A DNA stretch of 64,000 bases. Origin: Callaeas wilsoni. Lineage: Eukaryota; Chordata; Aves; Passeriformes; Callaeidae. The position numbers and the translations under genes are program-made. Shown piece by piece: positions 61,301 through 63,889 of the stretch. Positions within the stretch are counted from its first letter, which is position 1, and every line of letters starts with the position of its first letter. The DNA lies in NCBI GenBank assembly GCA_013398955.1, contig VWPU01009731.1:1-64000 (forward strand). Direction: 5' to 3'. The notes under the pieces are model-generated. The model was not told where the DNA came from. It made no database searches and saw only the letters and a list, made by a program, of their open reading frames with translations.

Positions 61301-63889
61301 GCAGAGTCTCATCCCGAGCCTCCATCCCAAGGGTATTGGGCAGTCCATGAAAAGCACGAGCGGTGGGATGGCTCCAGCCCAGCCCTGCACAGGCACAGCC
61401 CTTTTGCTGATGCCTGAAAAAGGGCCTCATTCCTGGTGCCTCGTGGTGGTGGATGTTGAATTCCAGTCCTTGGAATTCCTGGCAAACACTGGCTGCCCCC
61501 TCCCAGACCCAGCTGGGCTCATGGGCTCAGGACCTGCTGGGTTGGGCTGCTCTGACCATACAGCTGGAGAATGGAGGCTCCTCACAAACGGCGTTGGAGG
61601 AGGAGCTGCAGGGATGAGCCAGGATAATCTCGGGGATCATTGTCAGGGATCCCTCCTCCCCATCCTGCAGTCCCAGGAGTGAGTGACACCAGGTGGAAGT
61701 CACAGTGTGCACACTGGTACCTGCTGTGTGTCATGATCCCGAGGATCTCCCTGCTGCTCCAAGCTTTTATCCAGGCAGCTGCAGAAGCAGCAGCCCGGGG
61801 AGATGCAGCCAGAGATCCCCAGGAGAATCGCTGGAGGATGGGAAACAAAAGCCATTGCTCCAGAGATGCCTCCGGGCACAGGAGGGGGAGGAGGAGGAGG
61901 GTGAGCGATGGTGTGGGGTGGAGTTGGCCCTGACAGTTGTTTATCCTCTGACCTGCAAGAAATTGGGATGAGAAATGTCAGAATCCTGGTTTTCCCAGCT
62001 CCGAAGGCCCACCTGTGCTGGGGCTGGGGAGGTTTGCAGCCCACTCTGGAAGCCGCAGGAATTGCCCGTTCCAGCTGGCTGCTCTCCTAACGGGATGCTT
62101 GCCCACAGGCAGGTAGCCACATCCAGACCCTGATGGGATCCCAGAGCCTGCAGCACCGGAGCCGGGAGCAGCAGTACGAGGGCAGCATGAACAAGGTCAC
62201 CATCCAGCAGTACCAGCCCCCCCTGCCCATCCAGATCCCGTCATCCCAGAGCTCCCGGGCCCCCCAGCCCCAGCGGTGCCTCATCCAGACCAAGGGCCAG
62301 CGCAGCACGGACGCCTACCAGGAGCAGGTGAGGCACGGGGGGCACGGCAGCTCCTGGGCACAAACATTTCCAAGGTGTCCACGGGACAGGGGAACCTTGG
62401 CAGGAGTGGGGCAGCTGAGCTGGGCAGCCCAGGGGAGCTGTGGGTGGACTGGGAGAGCTCTGGCTGGGCTGGGAGAGCTCTGGCTGGGCTGGGAGAGCTC
62501 TGGCTGGACTGGAGGAGCTGCGCTGGGAGTGCTCTGGCTGGGCTGGGGGAGCTCCAACTGGGCTGAGAGAGCTCTGGCTGGGCTGGGAGAGCGCTGGCTG
62601 GGCTGGCGGAGCTCTGGCGGGGCTGGGGGAGCTCTGACTGGACTGGGGGAGCTGCACTGGGAGAGCTCTGGCTGGGCTGGGAGAGCTCTGGCTGGGCTGG
62701 GGGAGCTCTGGCTGGGCTGGGGGAGCTCTGGCTGGGCTGAGGGACAGGCTGGGTCCATCCCTTCCCCAGCACCAGCCCCCAATACCCATTTTCTCCCCGA
62801 CTGACCCCTGACAGTTTGGAGGTCCCTGAGCAGAGCTGGCATCCCCGGGTCAGACTGAATTAATTTGCTTTTTTGCTTCTGCCGTGTCCCCAGTGAGCCA
62901 GTTCAGTGCCCGCAGGGCAGGGCTCTGCTGGGACACTGCCCTGCTCAGACCCGCCCAGCACAGCCCAGCTGCAGCCCCGGAGCCCCACCCTGGCACAGGC
63001 CCTGGGCAGTCTCCTCATTCCCTGCTCCCGTCCCCGTTACATTAGTCCCTAAGGACTCTGCAGGGCTGCGTGAGGCCCCTGGGGAGCAGACTGAGGCGCA
63101 GAACCGTCCCTAAACCTTCCTCCTGTGGGAAGTGTTGGTGGAGCCCCAGGAGCAGCTCCTGTCCCACACCCCTGATGTTCAGAACCTGCTGGGGGAGGTT
63201 CTCTTCTGTGCTCAGACCCGCTCAGGGCACAGCCATGGAGCTCCCCTGAGCTCATTTTCATTTTATGCCCAATTCCCCAAGGCTCTTTAGGCTGCCCTGG
63301 CTAAGAGAGGAGGCTCAGCCCTGTTTGCTGTGGCAGAAGTGGTTGGTGCTCAGTGCAGGCTGTCACATCCTGGCAGTGCTCTGGGGATCCCGGAGGATTT
63401 TATCCCTTGGCTTCGTCCCAGGGGTGCTGCACGCCTGGCTCCTCCTGGGGAAATACAATTGCACCAGACGAAGCCTCACTGAAGGGTTTCTCCCAATGCT
63501 GAAGTGAAAAACTTGGCCAGGGTGAAGCTCTCTTTCGCAAGTCTAAAGGGTTTTTTCCTCCTTGAGCAGAAAACTTTAAAATCCATGCAAAAATCCGTGA
63601 AAGACAGGGAATGTTGTGGTATCACTGCAGTGTGGGAAAATCCTGCCAGCACTTCCAGATTATGGCAATATTCCAGTGGCTTTTCCCATTTTGTGGGGTG
63701 CAGGGGCTCAGCTCACCCGTGAAATGGGACGGGAGGGAAGGAGGGGCCGTGGCTTGGGCAGGGTTCAGTGCTGACATCCCTGTTTGTCCTACCCAGTTTT
63801 GTGTGAGGATAGAGAAGAATCCTGGCCTCGGGTTTAGTATCAGTGGTGGAATAAGTGGACAAGGAAATCCATTCAAACCTTCTGACAAG
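527..63889 (+). CDS. LRRC7: LRRC7 (densin-180), 22 coding exons, 3' end outside the window
   Basis: This is a LAP-family scaffold protein of the postsynaptic density. In mammals it is known to bind CaMKII alpha, alpha-actinin, delta-catenin and Shank at excitatory synapses. I recognised it from the start [20 protein letters not shown], the 16 leucine-rich repeats, the tail motifs ([41 protein letters not shown]) and the PDZ start [11 protein letters not shown]. All match densin closely and differ from the paralogue Erbin, which has MTTKRSLFVRLVPCRC. The coding parts are 527-715, 4748-4865, 5642-5720, 7140-7229, 8791-8847, 21357-21420, 26530-26604, 27080-27224, 28083-28155, 32485-32614, 33008-33123, 42066-42135, 43852-43951, 45100-45224, 47700-47900, 52613-52724, 52916-53096, 54004-55681, 57325-57474, 60990-61109, 62109-62327 and 63797-63889. 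The sum is 4,185 nt, or 1,395 codons in one frame without a stop or frameshift, so the gene looks functional. About 60 residues of PDZ remain downstream. Residue numbers in the exon entries omit the optional 38-residue cassette. Confidence 0.97.
1057..1360 (+). repeat. Minisatellite, 60-bp unit x4 passing into a 27-bp sub-unit
   Basis: Four consecutive 60-bp units begin with GGATCAGCCCTTTATCCCTG, at 1057, 1117, 1177 and 1237. The fourth diverges after GATGG and runs into about three shorter units built on TGGGAATGCCAACTGTGGGA (1268-1360). The short unit resembles part of the 60-bp unit (GGGATATCATTGGGAATGCCAG), so the two arrays share an origin. Open frames here on both strands are repeat artefacts. 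Confidence 0.9.
1989..2057 (+). repeat. (TAA)n microsatellite
   Basis: About 21 nearly perfect AAT/TAA trinucleotides, with one ATG interruption near the 3' end, in intron 1. Confidence 0.95.
4748..4865 (+). CDS. LRRC7: LRRC7 exon 2: residues 64-103, LRR 1-3
   Basis: The acceptor is GGAACAG/CAA and the donor AAAAACG/GTGAGG, 118 nt, ending after the first base of the Gly103 codon. It encodes [20 protein letters not shown] and then [19 protein letters not shown], consecutive leucine-rich repeats of the LAP type. It is almost identical to mammalian densin; changes such as Ser-Leu-Pro for Asn-Leu-Pro are conservative. Confidence 0.97.
4866..5641 (+). other. Intron 2 (776 nt)
   Basis: Unique, A/T-rich sequence with a 3' splice site TTTCTTTAG at 5633-5641. 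No repeat or RNA gene was seen. Confidence 0.85.
5642..5720 (+). CDS. LRRC7: LRRC7 exon 3: residues 103-129, LRR 3-4
   Basis: The acceptor is CTTTAG/GAATCC and the donor TCCAA/GTGAGT, 79 nt, from phase 1 to phase 2. It encodes the [20 protein letters not shown] segment and ends SVNPVSK, the family's [10 protein letters not shown] repeat. Joining to exon 4 rebuilds Lys129 as AA+G. Confidence 0.97.
5721..7139 (+). other. Intron 3 (1,419 nt), mostly homopurine repeat
   Basis: More than half of this intron is the purine tract at 6120-6916. The flanks are unique. The acceptor is TTTTTTTAG at 7131-7139, 223 nt after the tract ends. Confidence 0.9.
6120..6916 (+). repeat. Homopurine tract: (GAGAAG)n followed by about 134 AAAGG pentamers
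   Basis: Apart from one N at 6233, all 797 bases are A or G on the + strand. 6132-6232 is a GAAGGA/GAGAAG hexamer run. 6235-6905 is a perfect AAAGG pentamer run with no interruption visible. The N marks the exact junction between the two motifs. The Glu/Arg/Lys- and Pro/Ser/Phe-rich open frames on the two strands are products of the repeat and not proteins. Confidence 0.97.
7140..7229 (+). CDS. LRRC7: LRRC7 exon 4: residues 129-159, LRR 4-6
   Basis: The acceptor is TTTTTAG/GCTGCC and the donor GGAAG/GTAAGA, 90 nt, phase 2 to 2. It encodes [20 protein letters not shown] then [10 protein letters not shown], as in mammalian densin and Erbin. Being in a 90-nt phase-2/phase-2 form, it is one of the few leucine-rich-repeat exons that could be skipped without a frameshift. 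Confidence 0.97.
7230..8790 (+). other. Intron 4 (1,561 nt)
   Basis: It holds a G-rich 43-nt direct duplication at about 7415-7502 (GCGAGGCGATGGAGTTGGGC and GCGAGGTGATGGAGTTGGGC) within a purine-rich stretch to about 7760, and a TCA/TTA microsatellite at 8352-8420. The rest is unique, with no RNA gene seen. Confidence 0.85.
8352..8420 (+). repeat. Compound (TCA)n-(TTA)n microsatellite
   Basis: CATCATCATCATCATCATCA passes into TTATTATTAATATTAATATT, all trinucleotide-based, in intron 4. Confidence 0.9.
8791..8847 (+). CDS. LRRC7: LRRC7 exon 5: residues 159-178, LRR 6
   Basis: A 57-nt exon with acceptor TATTTCCAG/ACTTGT and donor CCAAA/GTAAGT, phase 2 to 2. It encodes [19 protein letters not shown], identical to the mammalian repeat. 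It is A/T-rich compared with the C-terminal exons. Confidence 0.96.
11756..11785 (+). repeat. (GTTAT)6 microsatellite
   Basis: Six perfect GTTAT pentamers in intron 5. Confidence 0.9.
15493..15592 (-). mobile_element. CR1 LINE 3' fragment, reverse orientation
   Basis: The + strand reads TCATAGAACCCCAGAATTCC, AGGCTGGTTTGGGCTGGGAG, then GGAGCTTAAATCTCATCC and GACAGGGACACTTTCC. This is the reverse complement of the typical bird CR1 tail. Only the 3' end is present, as for most 5'-truncated CR1 copies. Confidence 0.8.
15739..16866 (+). repeat. Minisatellite, about 20-nt unit TTTTTTCTCTCATTTAGTAG, about 50 copies
   Basis: The unit alternates a T/C tract with CATTTAGTAGG. Copies vary in T-run length (20-21 nt), with local variants such as ACTTAGTAGG and TTCCCATTTAG, and a 5' block homogenised as CTGTCATTTAGTAGG. 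One N lies at 16048. The Phe/Ser-rich open frames are artefacts. Confidence 0.95.
17913..18045 (+). mobile_element. CR1 LINE 3' fragment, forward orientation
   Basis: It reads TGGTGGAGACTCCATCCCTG, GGATGTGGCATTTGGGGAC, GGTTGGACTCGATGATCTCA, CTTTTCCAACCTTCACAATT and CCATGATT. This is the standard 3' untranslated end of bird CR1 elements, including the terminal ATTCYATGATT motif. Confidence 0.9.
19128..20530 (+). repeat. Minisatellite, 22-nt unit GGTTCTGTGGGGTTTATTCC, with homogenised core
   Basis: Units of 22-24 nt combine TTCTGTGGGGTTTATT with CCCTG, CCATG or CCCGGG. From about 19688 to 19905 ten units are identical (TTCCCGGGTTCTGTGGGGTT), a recently homogenised core inside diverged flanks. 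Because the period is 22 nt and no frame of the unit holds a stop, all three + frames stay open for about 1 kb; this is not coding. Confidence 0.95.
21357..21420 (+). CDS. LRRC7: LRRC7 exon 6: residues 178-199, LRR 7
   Basis: The acceptor is CTGTTCCAG/GTCAATG and the donor GAGCTG/GTAAGA, 64 nt, phase 2 to 0. It encodes [20 protein letters not shown] plus Leu. Its first base completes Lys178 (AA+G). It lies 12.5 kb from exon 5, but sequence identity and phase fix the join. Confidence 0.96.
21777..22040 (+). repeat. Minisatellite, 23-nt unit CCCAGCTATTAGAAATTACC
   Basis: About 11 units. The variants alternate GAAATTACCATT with GCAATTGCTGTT, which suggests two sub-families spreading through the array. 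It abuts the CR1 fragment that follows. Confidence 0.9.
22045..22192 (+). mobile_element. CR1 LINE 3' fragment, forward orientation
   Basis: It reads GGCTGCCCCTGGATCCCTGG, AAGTGTCCAAGGGCAGGCAG, GACAGGGCTGGGAGCAGCCT, then TCCGACCCAAACCGGTCTGG and GATTCTGTGATTCC. This is a diverged but complete CR1 tail. Confidence 0.85.
23281..23583 (+). repeat. Minisatellite, 60-bp unit x5
   Basis: Five units of exactly 60 bp start with CAGCTCCTGTCTCCAGGAGC, at 23281, 23341, 23401, 23461 and 23521. They differ at only a few positions (CTGCTT or CTGGTT, TCTGG or TTTGG, GCG or GCA). They then break off into CACAGCCTGG. Being a multiple of three, the unit keeps frames open on both strands, which explains the 240-290 residue open frames here. 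Confidence 0.95.
23822..23990 (+). mobile_element. Probable CR1-type LINE fragment
   Basis: GGAAAGGGTGGTCAGACCCT, GGAACAGGCTCCTGGAGAGG and GATGCACTGGGTGGTCGACG resemble the segment upstream of the CR1 tail (GGTGGTCAGNCACTGGAACAGGCT). The terminal ATTCTATG motif is absent, so this may be a chimeric or internally deleted copy. Confidence 0.55.
24008..25072 (+). repeat. (ATTCCT)n array with higher-order structure
   Basis: Hexamers of the ATTCCT/GTTCCT/ATTCTT family run for about 1.06 kb. A landmark block (TTGCTATTCTATTCTGTTCT, then ATTATATTTTATTCTATTC) recurs near 24050, 24240, 24531, 24740 and 24880, so the hexamers are organised in longer repeats of unequal length. The Leu/Phe- and Ile/Pro-rich open frames are artefacts. 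Confidence 0.93.
25886..25933 (+). repeat. TGGAATATTTAA x4
   Basis: Four perfect, contiguous 12-nt units in intron 6. Confidence 0.9.
26530..26604 (+). CDS. LRRC7: LRRC7 exon 7: residues 200-224, LRR 8
   Basis: The acceptor is CTTCCTCAG/CCTGAG and the donor CCTGGG/GTATGG, 75 nt, phase 0 to 0. It encodes [20 protein letters not shown] then QVLPG. As an exact 25-codon symmetrical exon it equals one leucine-rich repeat and could be skipped in frame. Confidence 0.96.
26605..27079 (+). other. Intron 7 (475 nt)
   Basis: Short unique intron with a TAAT-rich stretch (26702-26735). Its 3' end, TCTCACGTGCTATTAAG, lacks a strong pyrimidine tract. Confidence 0.85.
27080..27224 (+). CDS. LRRC7: LRRC7 exon 8: residues 225-273, LRR 9-10
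   Basis: The acceptor is GCTATTAAG/TCTATA and the donor TCCATAG/GTGAGG, 145 nt, phase 0 to 1. It encodes [20 protein letters not shown] then [20 protein letters not shown] and LQQLPDSI. The acceptor is placed by homology (PG joined to SIGKL) and is weak on sequence alone; no other AG nearby keeps the frame and the repeat. Confidence 0.93.
27225..28082 (+). other. Intron 8 (858 nt)
   Basis: It holds a 51-nt pure T/C tract (27565-27615). The remainder is unique. The acceptor is TTTTTCTTCCTGCAG at 28068-28082. Confidence 0.85.
28083..28155 (+). CDS. LRRC7: LRRC7 exon 9: residues 273-297, LRR 11
   Basis: The acceptor is TTCCTGCAG/GATTGC and the donor GGAAA/GTGAGT, 73 nt, phase 1 to 2. It encodes [20 protein letters not shown] then NAIG, as in mammalian densin. 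Confidence 0.97.
28683..28770 (-). mobile_element. CR1 LINE fragment, reverse orientation, partial
   Basis: GCCCTGCCAGGGCAGGGACA, CCTCCCTCTATCCCAGGCCG and CTCCAAGCCCTGG are the reverse complement of the CR1 segment ahead of its tail. The end motif itself is diverged (AAAAATGATCCCATTCC). Confidence 0.6.
29897..30020 (+). mobile_element. CR1 LINE 3' fragment, forward orientation
   Basis: GTGGCTGCCCCGTCCCTGGA, AGTTGTGCAAGGCTTGGAGC, GGGTCCCTCCCAACCCAAAC and CAGTTTGGGATTCTGGGATT form a clear CR1 tail. Confidence 0.85.
32210..32410 (-). mobile_element. CR1 LINE 3' fragment, reverse orientation
   Basis: On the + strand CCCCCCTGCCATGGCAGGGA, CAGCTCCCACTGTCCCAGGC and CCAGCCTGGCCTTGGGCACT are the reverse complement of the CR1 3' region. 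The fragment lies only about 75-275 nt upstream of exon 10. Confidence 0.8.
32485..32614 (+). CDS. LRRC7: LRRC7 exon 10: residues 297-340, LRR 12-13
   Basis: The acceptor is AATTCCAG/CCTGTC and the donor AGAGAA/GTGAGA, 130 nt, phase 2 to 0. It encodes [20 protein letters not shown] then [20 protein letters not shown] and PRE. The paired cysteines in FDCSCNE are characteristic of densin at this repeat. Confidence 0.97.
32615..33007 (+). other. Intron 10 (393 nt)
   Basis: Short unique intron. Its acceptor, TTTTTCATTCCCACAG, is strong. Nothing else was recognised. Confidence 0.85.
33008..33123 (+). CDS. LRRC7: LRRC7 exon 11: residues 341-379, LRR 14-15
   Basis: The acceptor is CCCACAG/ATTGGG and the donor AACAG/GTACAG, 116 nt, phase 0 to 2. 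It encodes [20 protein letters not shown] then [18 protein letters not shown]. Confidence 0.97.
34590..35335 (+). repeat. Degenerate G-rich VNTR built on GGTGTTCCATGG
   Basis: About 750 nt of short units (TTCCATGGGGTG, TTCCTTGGAGTG, GGGATATGCTG) in irregular order, full of CCATGG palindromes. Two N bases (34807 and 35086) interrupt it, so the true length is uncertain. Trp/Cys/Gly- and His/Thr/Pro-rich open frames on the two strands come from the repeat. Confidence 0.93.
36301..36597 (+). repeat. 120-nt direct duplication around a single N
   Basis: 36301-36420 and 36478-36597 are nearly identical (offset 177 nt; I see one difference, GGAACACAC versus GGCACACAC). A third partial copy starts right after the N at 36421 (TTTACAAGGGGAACACACTC). 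Confidence 0.93.
37940..38637 (+). repeat. Minisatellite, about 30-nt unit TGTTCTTAAAGGGCTGAGAG
   Basis: About 22 units of TGTTCTTAAAGGGCTGAGAG plus AAACCCCCTTTC, with length variants (GAGCTGAAACTCCCC, GAGGTGAGTGAATTCC). The Lys/Gly/Phe-rich antisense frames are artefacts. Confidence 0.93.
40271..40337 (+). repeat. (AAT)n/(AAC)n compound microsatellite
   Basis: AAT triplets change to AAC triplets towards the 3' end. Confidence 0.93.
41236..41405 (+). mobile_element. CR1 LINE 3' fragment, forward orientation
   Basis: TTTGCCGTGGCTGCCCCTGG, ATCCCTGGCAGTGCCCAAGG, AAGGTCTCTCCCCACCCAAA and GGACTCCATGATTCTATAA match a bird CR1 tail ending in ATGATTCTAT. Confidence 0.88.
42066..42135 (+). CDS. LRRC7: LRRC7 exon 12: residues 379-402, LRR 15-16
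   Basis: The acceptor is CTTTACAG/ACTGAA and the donor AACCAG/GTAATG, 70 nt, phase 2 to 0. It encodes [20 protein letters not shown] then DNQ, the last leucine-rich repeat of the family. LAP proteins usually carry 16 repeats, and 16 can be counted here. Confidence 0.97.
42136..43851 (+). other. Intron 12 (1,716 nt)
   Basis: Mostly unique. It carries a putative retroviral LTR remnant (about 43385-43640, minus strand). The acceptor is TTTTCCTGTTCCCTGCAG at 43834-43851. Confidence 0.8.
43385..43640 (-). mobile_element. Possible endogenous retrovirus LTR remnant
   Basis: Read on the minus strand, a CCAAT motif (43508-43512), a TATATAAA-like box (about 43452-43459) and AATAAA (43430-43435) follow in LTR order. 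No LTR ends, target duplication or internal viral genes were identified. It could instead be a chance A/T-rich sequence, so the call is tentative. Confidence 0.35.
43852..43951 (+). CDS. LRRC7: LRRC7 exon 13: residues 403-436, after the LRR domain
   Basis: The acceptor is CCCTGCAG/TCCAAG and the donor GATGAAG/GTAAAA, 100 nt, phase 0 to 1. It encodes [20 protein letters not shown] then [13 protein letters not shown], the LAP-specific domain found directly after the repeats (Erbin has [15 protein letters not shown]). Ser replaces the Gly of mammalian densin before Asp-Glu. Confidence 0.97.
43952..45099 (+). other. Intron 13 (1,148 nt), half of it minisatellite
   Basis: The array at 44385-45012 occupies more than half of the intron and ends only 87 nt before exon 14. 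The first 430 nt are unique. Confidence 0.9.
44385..45012 (+). repeat. Minisatellite, about 90-nt unit
   Basis: About seven units contain CTCATCCCATTTTTATTCCT, AACTCTGGAACGGTTTCTCA, GTTCCCAGTGTCCAGGACTG and CCCCAAACC, with or without a CTGGTGGTGCTTCCCTCCAC insert. Two adjacent units (from about 44590 and 44680) are nearly identical; the outer ones are shorter and diverged. Confidence 0.93.
45100..45224 (+). CDS. LRRC7: LRRC7 exon 14: residues 436-477
   Basis: The acceptor is CCCCTGCAG/ATTTCC and the donor GTTAAG/GTAAGT, 125 nt, phase 1 to 0. It encodes [20 protein letters not shown] then [20 protein letters not shown] and [13 protein letters not shown] is the conserved LAP-domain motif; the acidic Lys/Glu end begins the disordered tail. 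Confidence 0.97.
45225..47699 (+). other. Intron 14 (2,475 nt)
   Basis: Unique sequence with no repeat array. Some human LRRC7 isoforms have an extra coding segment exactly here (between KVK and VEINL). I looked for a counterpart with matching residues and splice sites and found none. Confidence 0.8.
47700..47900 (+). CDS. LRRC7: LRRC7 exon 15: residues 478-544
   Basis: The acceptor is CTGTTCAG/GTTGAG and the donor GTGGAG/GTACTG, 201 nt, phase 0 to 0. It encodes [20 protein letters not shown] and [10 protein letters not shown], and ends with the [15 protein letters not shown] segment. [19 protein letters not shown] is shared with Erbin. The exon is in-frame removable. Confidence 0.97.
47901..51137 (+). 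other. Intron between exon 15 and the candidate cassette exon (3,237 nt)
   Basis: Unique sequence. I see no repeat array, RNA gene or mobile element that I can name. If the cassette is not used, the intron runs on to 52612. Confidence 0.75.
51138..51251 (+). CDS. LRRC7: Candidate LRRC7 cassette exon, 38 codons, phase 0/0
   Basis: Between exons 15 and 16, both phase 0, 114 nt are bounded by ATTCCAG/GTC and TCAGAG/GTACAA and read in frame as [20 protein letters not shown] then [18 protein letters not shown]. The composition (Lys, Glu, Pro and Ser with two KSP motifs, no stop) resembles the neighbouring disordered tail. The acceptor lacks a good pyrimidine tract and the donor is not the best, as often seen in regulated exons. 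From memory, the published rat densin is about 40 residues longer than this bird protein would be without the segment, which would fit a conserved exon; I could not check this. The open frame continues beyond both borders, so the borders rest on splice signals alone. Confidence 0.65.
51252..52612 (+). other. Intron between the candidate cassette and exon 16 (1,361 nt)
   Basis: Unique sequence with no repeat array or recognisable mobile element. The acceptor is TTGTTGTGTCCCTCAG at its end. Confidence 0.75.
52613..52724 (+). CDS. LRRC7: LRRC7 exon 16: residues 545-582 (without cassette)
   Basis: The acceptor is TCCCTCAG/GATGCC and the donor AAGAAAG/GTACTG, 112 nt, phase 0 to 1. It encodes [20 protein letters not shown] then [17 protein letters not shown], matching the mammalian EMRIGEL...[16 protein letters not shown] segment. 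Confidence 0.97.
52916..53096 (+). CDS. LRRC7: LRRC7 exon 17: residues 582-642
   Basis: The acceptor is TTGTTTCAG/AGTCGA and the donor GGGAACAG/GTGTGA, 181 nt, phase 1 to 2. It encodes [40 protein letters not shown] and [19 protein letters not shown]. The Ser/Thr/Tyr-rich stretch is well conserved and probably phosphorylated (inference). The preceding 191-nt intron (52725-52915) is the shortest in the window. Confidence 0.97.
53097..54003 (+). other. Intron 17 (907 nt)
   Basis: It contains the tRNA-derived SINE at 53762-53868. Otherwise it is unique sequence. The acceptor is CTCTTGTCTTTGCAG at 53989-54003. Confidence 0.85.
53762..53868 (+). mobile_element. tRNA-derived SINE with CR1-type tail (TguSINE1-like)
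   Basis: A perfect tRNA A box, TAGCTCAGTTGG (53769-53780), is followed by a B box, GGTTTGATTCC (53803-53813; the consensus has GGTTCGA). Directly after comes a CR1-like tail (GACTCAGCGATCCTTGTGGG, CCCTTCCAACTTGGAATATT). This head-tail fusion is known from TguSINE1, a songbird SINE mobilised by CR1 enzymes. A CCTGA flank occurs on both sides (53761-53765, 53871-53875) and may be a short target duplication. Confidence 0.85.
54004..55681 (+). CDS. LRRC7: LRRC7 exon 18 (large tail exon): residues 642-1201
   Basis: The acceptor is TCTTTGCAG/GCTGGC and the donor GACAGG/GTATGT, 1,678 nt, phase 2 to 0. It encodes 560 residues of mostly disordered scaffold. Visible motifs, in order, include [139 protein letters not shown] and [19 protein letters not shown]. 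The last is the LAP motif shared with Erbin (DWREQVLRHIEAKK). Several RSQS/KSQS sites look like kinase or 14-3-3 sites (inference). The middle (about 54040-55330) is very G/C- and CpG-rich, and an Ala/Pro-rich stretch ([17 protein letters not shown]) replaces a less biased mammalian sequence. Confidence 0.97.
55682..57324 (+). other. Intron 18 (1,643 nt)
   Basis: The donor side holds a 65-nt-type degenerate repeat (55835-56046). The rest is unique. The acceptor is TGTTTCCTCTACTCAG at 57309-57324. Confidence 0.85.
55835..56046 (+). repeat. Degenerate tandem repeat, about 65-nt unit x3
   Basis: Three diverged copies of AAATCCAGAGGCTCTGCCCC, AGTGCCCATCACTGGGATGG and AGACTCTGGATCCTGGGT. Confidence 0.8.
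57325..57474 (+). CDS. LRRC7: LRRC7 exon 19: residues 1202-1251
   Basis: The acceptor is CTACTCAG/AGCGCT and the donor CCGAAA/GTAAGT, 150 nt, phase 0 to 0. It encodes [40 protein letters not shown] and [10 protein letters not shown]. Mammalian densin has the counterpart NAAYKHNTVNLGMLPYGG, and alternative splicing is known in this region. The symmetrical phase permits skipping. Confidence 0.95.
57475..60989 (+). other. Intron 19 (3,515 nt)
   Basis: Unique sequence with no repeat array. The region 60850-60920 just before exon 20 is C/G-rich. No coding exon was recognised. The acceptor is CATTTGTGAACAG. Confidence 0.8.
60990..61109 (+). CDS. LRRC7: LRRC7 exon 20: residues 1252-1291
   Basis: The acceptor is TGTGAACAG/ACCCCG and the donor AAGAAG/GTAAGG, 120 nt, phase 0 to 0. 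It encodes [20 protein letters not shown] then [20 protein letters not shown], matching TPSQQSN...LDNGQED...[14 protein letters not shown] of mammals. G/C-rich third positions contrast with the early leucine-rich-repeat exons. Confidence 0.97.
61110..62108 (+). other. Intron 20 (999 nt)
   Basis: Unique sequence. No repeat array, mobile element or RNA gene was recognised. The acceptor is GATGCTTGCCCACAG. Confidence 0.8.
62109..62327 (+). CDS. LRRC7: LRRC7 exon 21: residues 1292-1364
   Basis: The acceptor is GCCCACAG/GCAGGT and the donor GAGCAG/GTGAGG, 219 nt, phase 0 to 0. It encodes [60 protein letters not shown] and [13 protein letters not shown]. This is the Gln-rich linker ahead of the PDZ domain, in the part of rat densin mapped as CaMKII-binding (from the literature, not from this sequence). 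Confidence 0.97.
62328..63796 (+). other. Intron 21 (1,469 nt)
   Basis: It carries the GGCTGGGAGAGCTCT minisatellite (62436-62745), which starts about 110 nt after the exon 21 donor. The rest is unique. The acceptor is TGTTTGTCCTACCCAG. Confidence 0.85.
62436..62745 (+). repeat. Minisatellite, 18-nt unit GGGAGAGCTCTGGCTGGGCT
   Basis: About 17 units based on GAGCTCTGGCTGGGCTGG, with occasional GACTGG, GGCGGGG and AGCTGCACTGG variants and a longer-range doublet (ACTGGAGGAGCTGCGCTGGG versus ACTGGGGGAGCTGCACTGGG). Because 18 is a multiple of three, frames stay open on both strands (Leu/Gly/Trp and Ser/Pro/Ala repeats); this is not coding. Confidence 0.95.
63797..63889 (+). CDS. LRRC7: LRRC7 exon 22: residues 1365-1395, first part of the PDZ domain
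   Basis: The acceptor is CCTACCCAG/TTTTGT and the donor GACAAG/GTAAGT, 93 nt, phase 0 to 0. It encodes [20 protein letters not shown] then [11 protein letters not shown]. The carboxylate-binding loop GLGF is at residues 1374-1377. The rest of the PDZ (mammalian GIFVTRVQPDGPAS... to the C-terminus, about 60 residues) lies in one or more exons beyond the window. Confidence 0.97.

Noticed and set aside
62865..63113. 82-residue open frame in intron 21 as an extra exon
   Set aside because: No AG/GT pair keeps phase 0 on both sides with protein-like content, and the human linker joins exon 21 directly to the PDZ exon.
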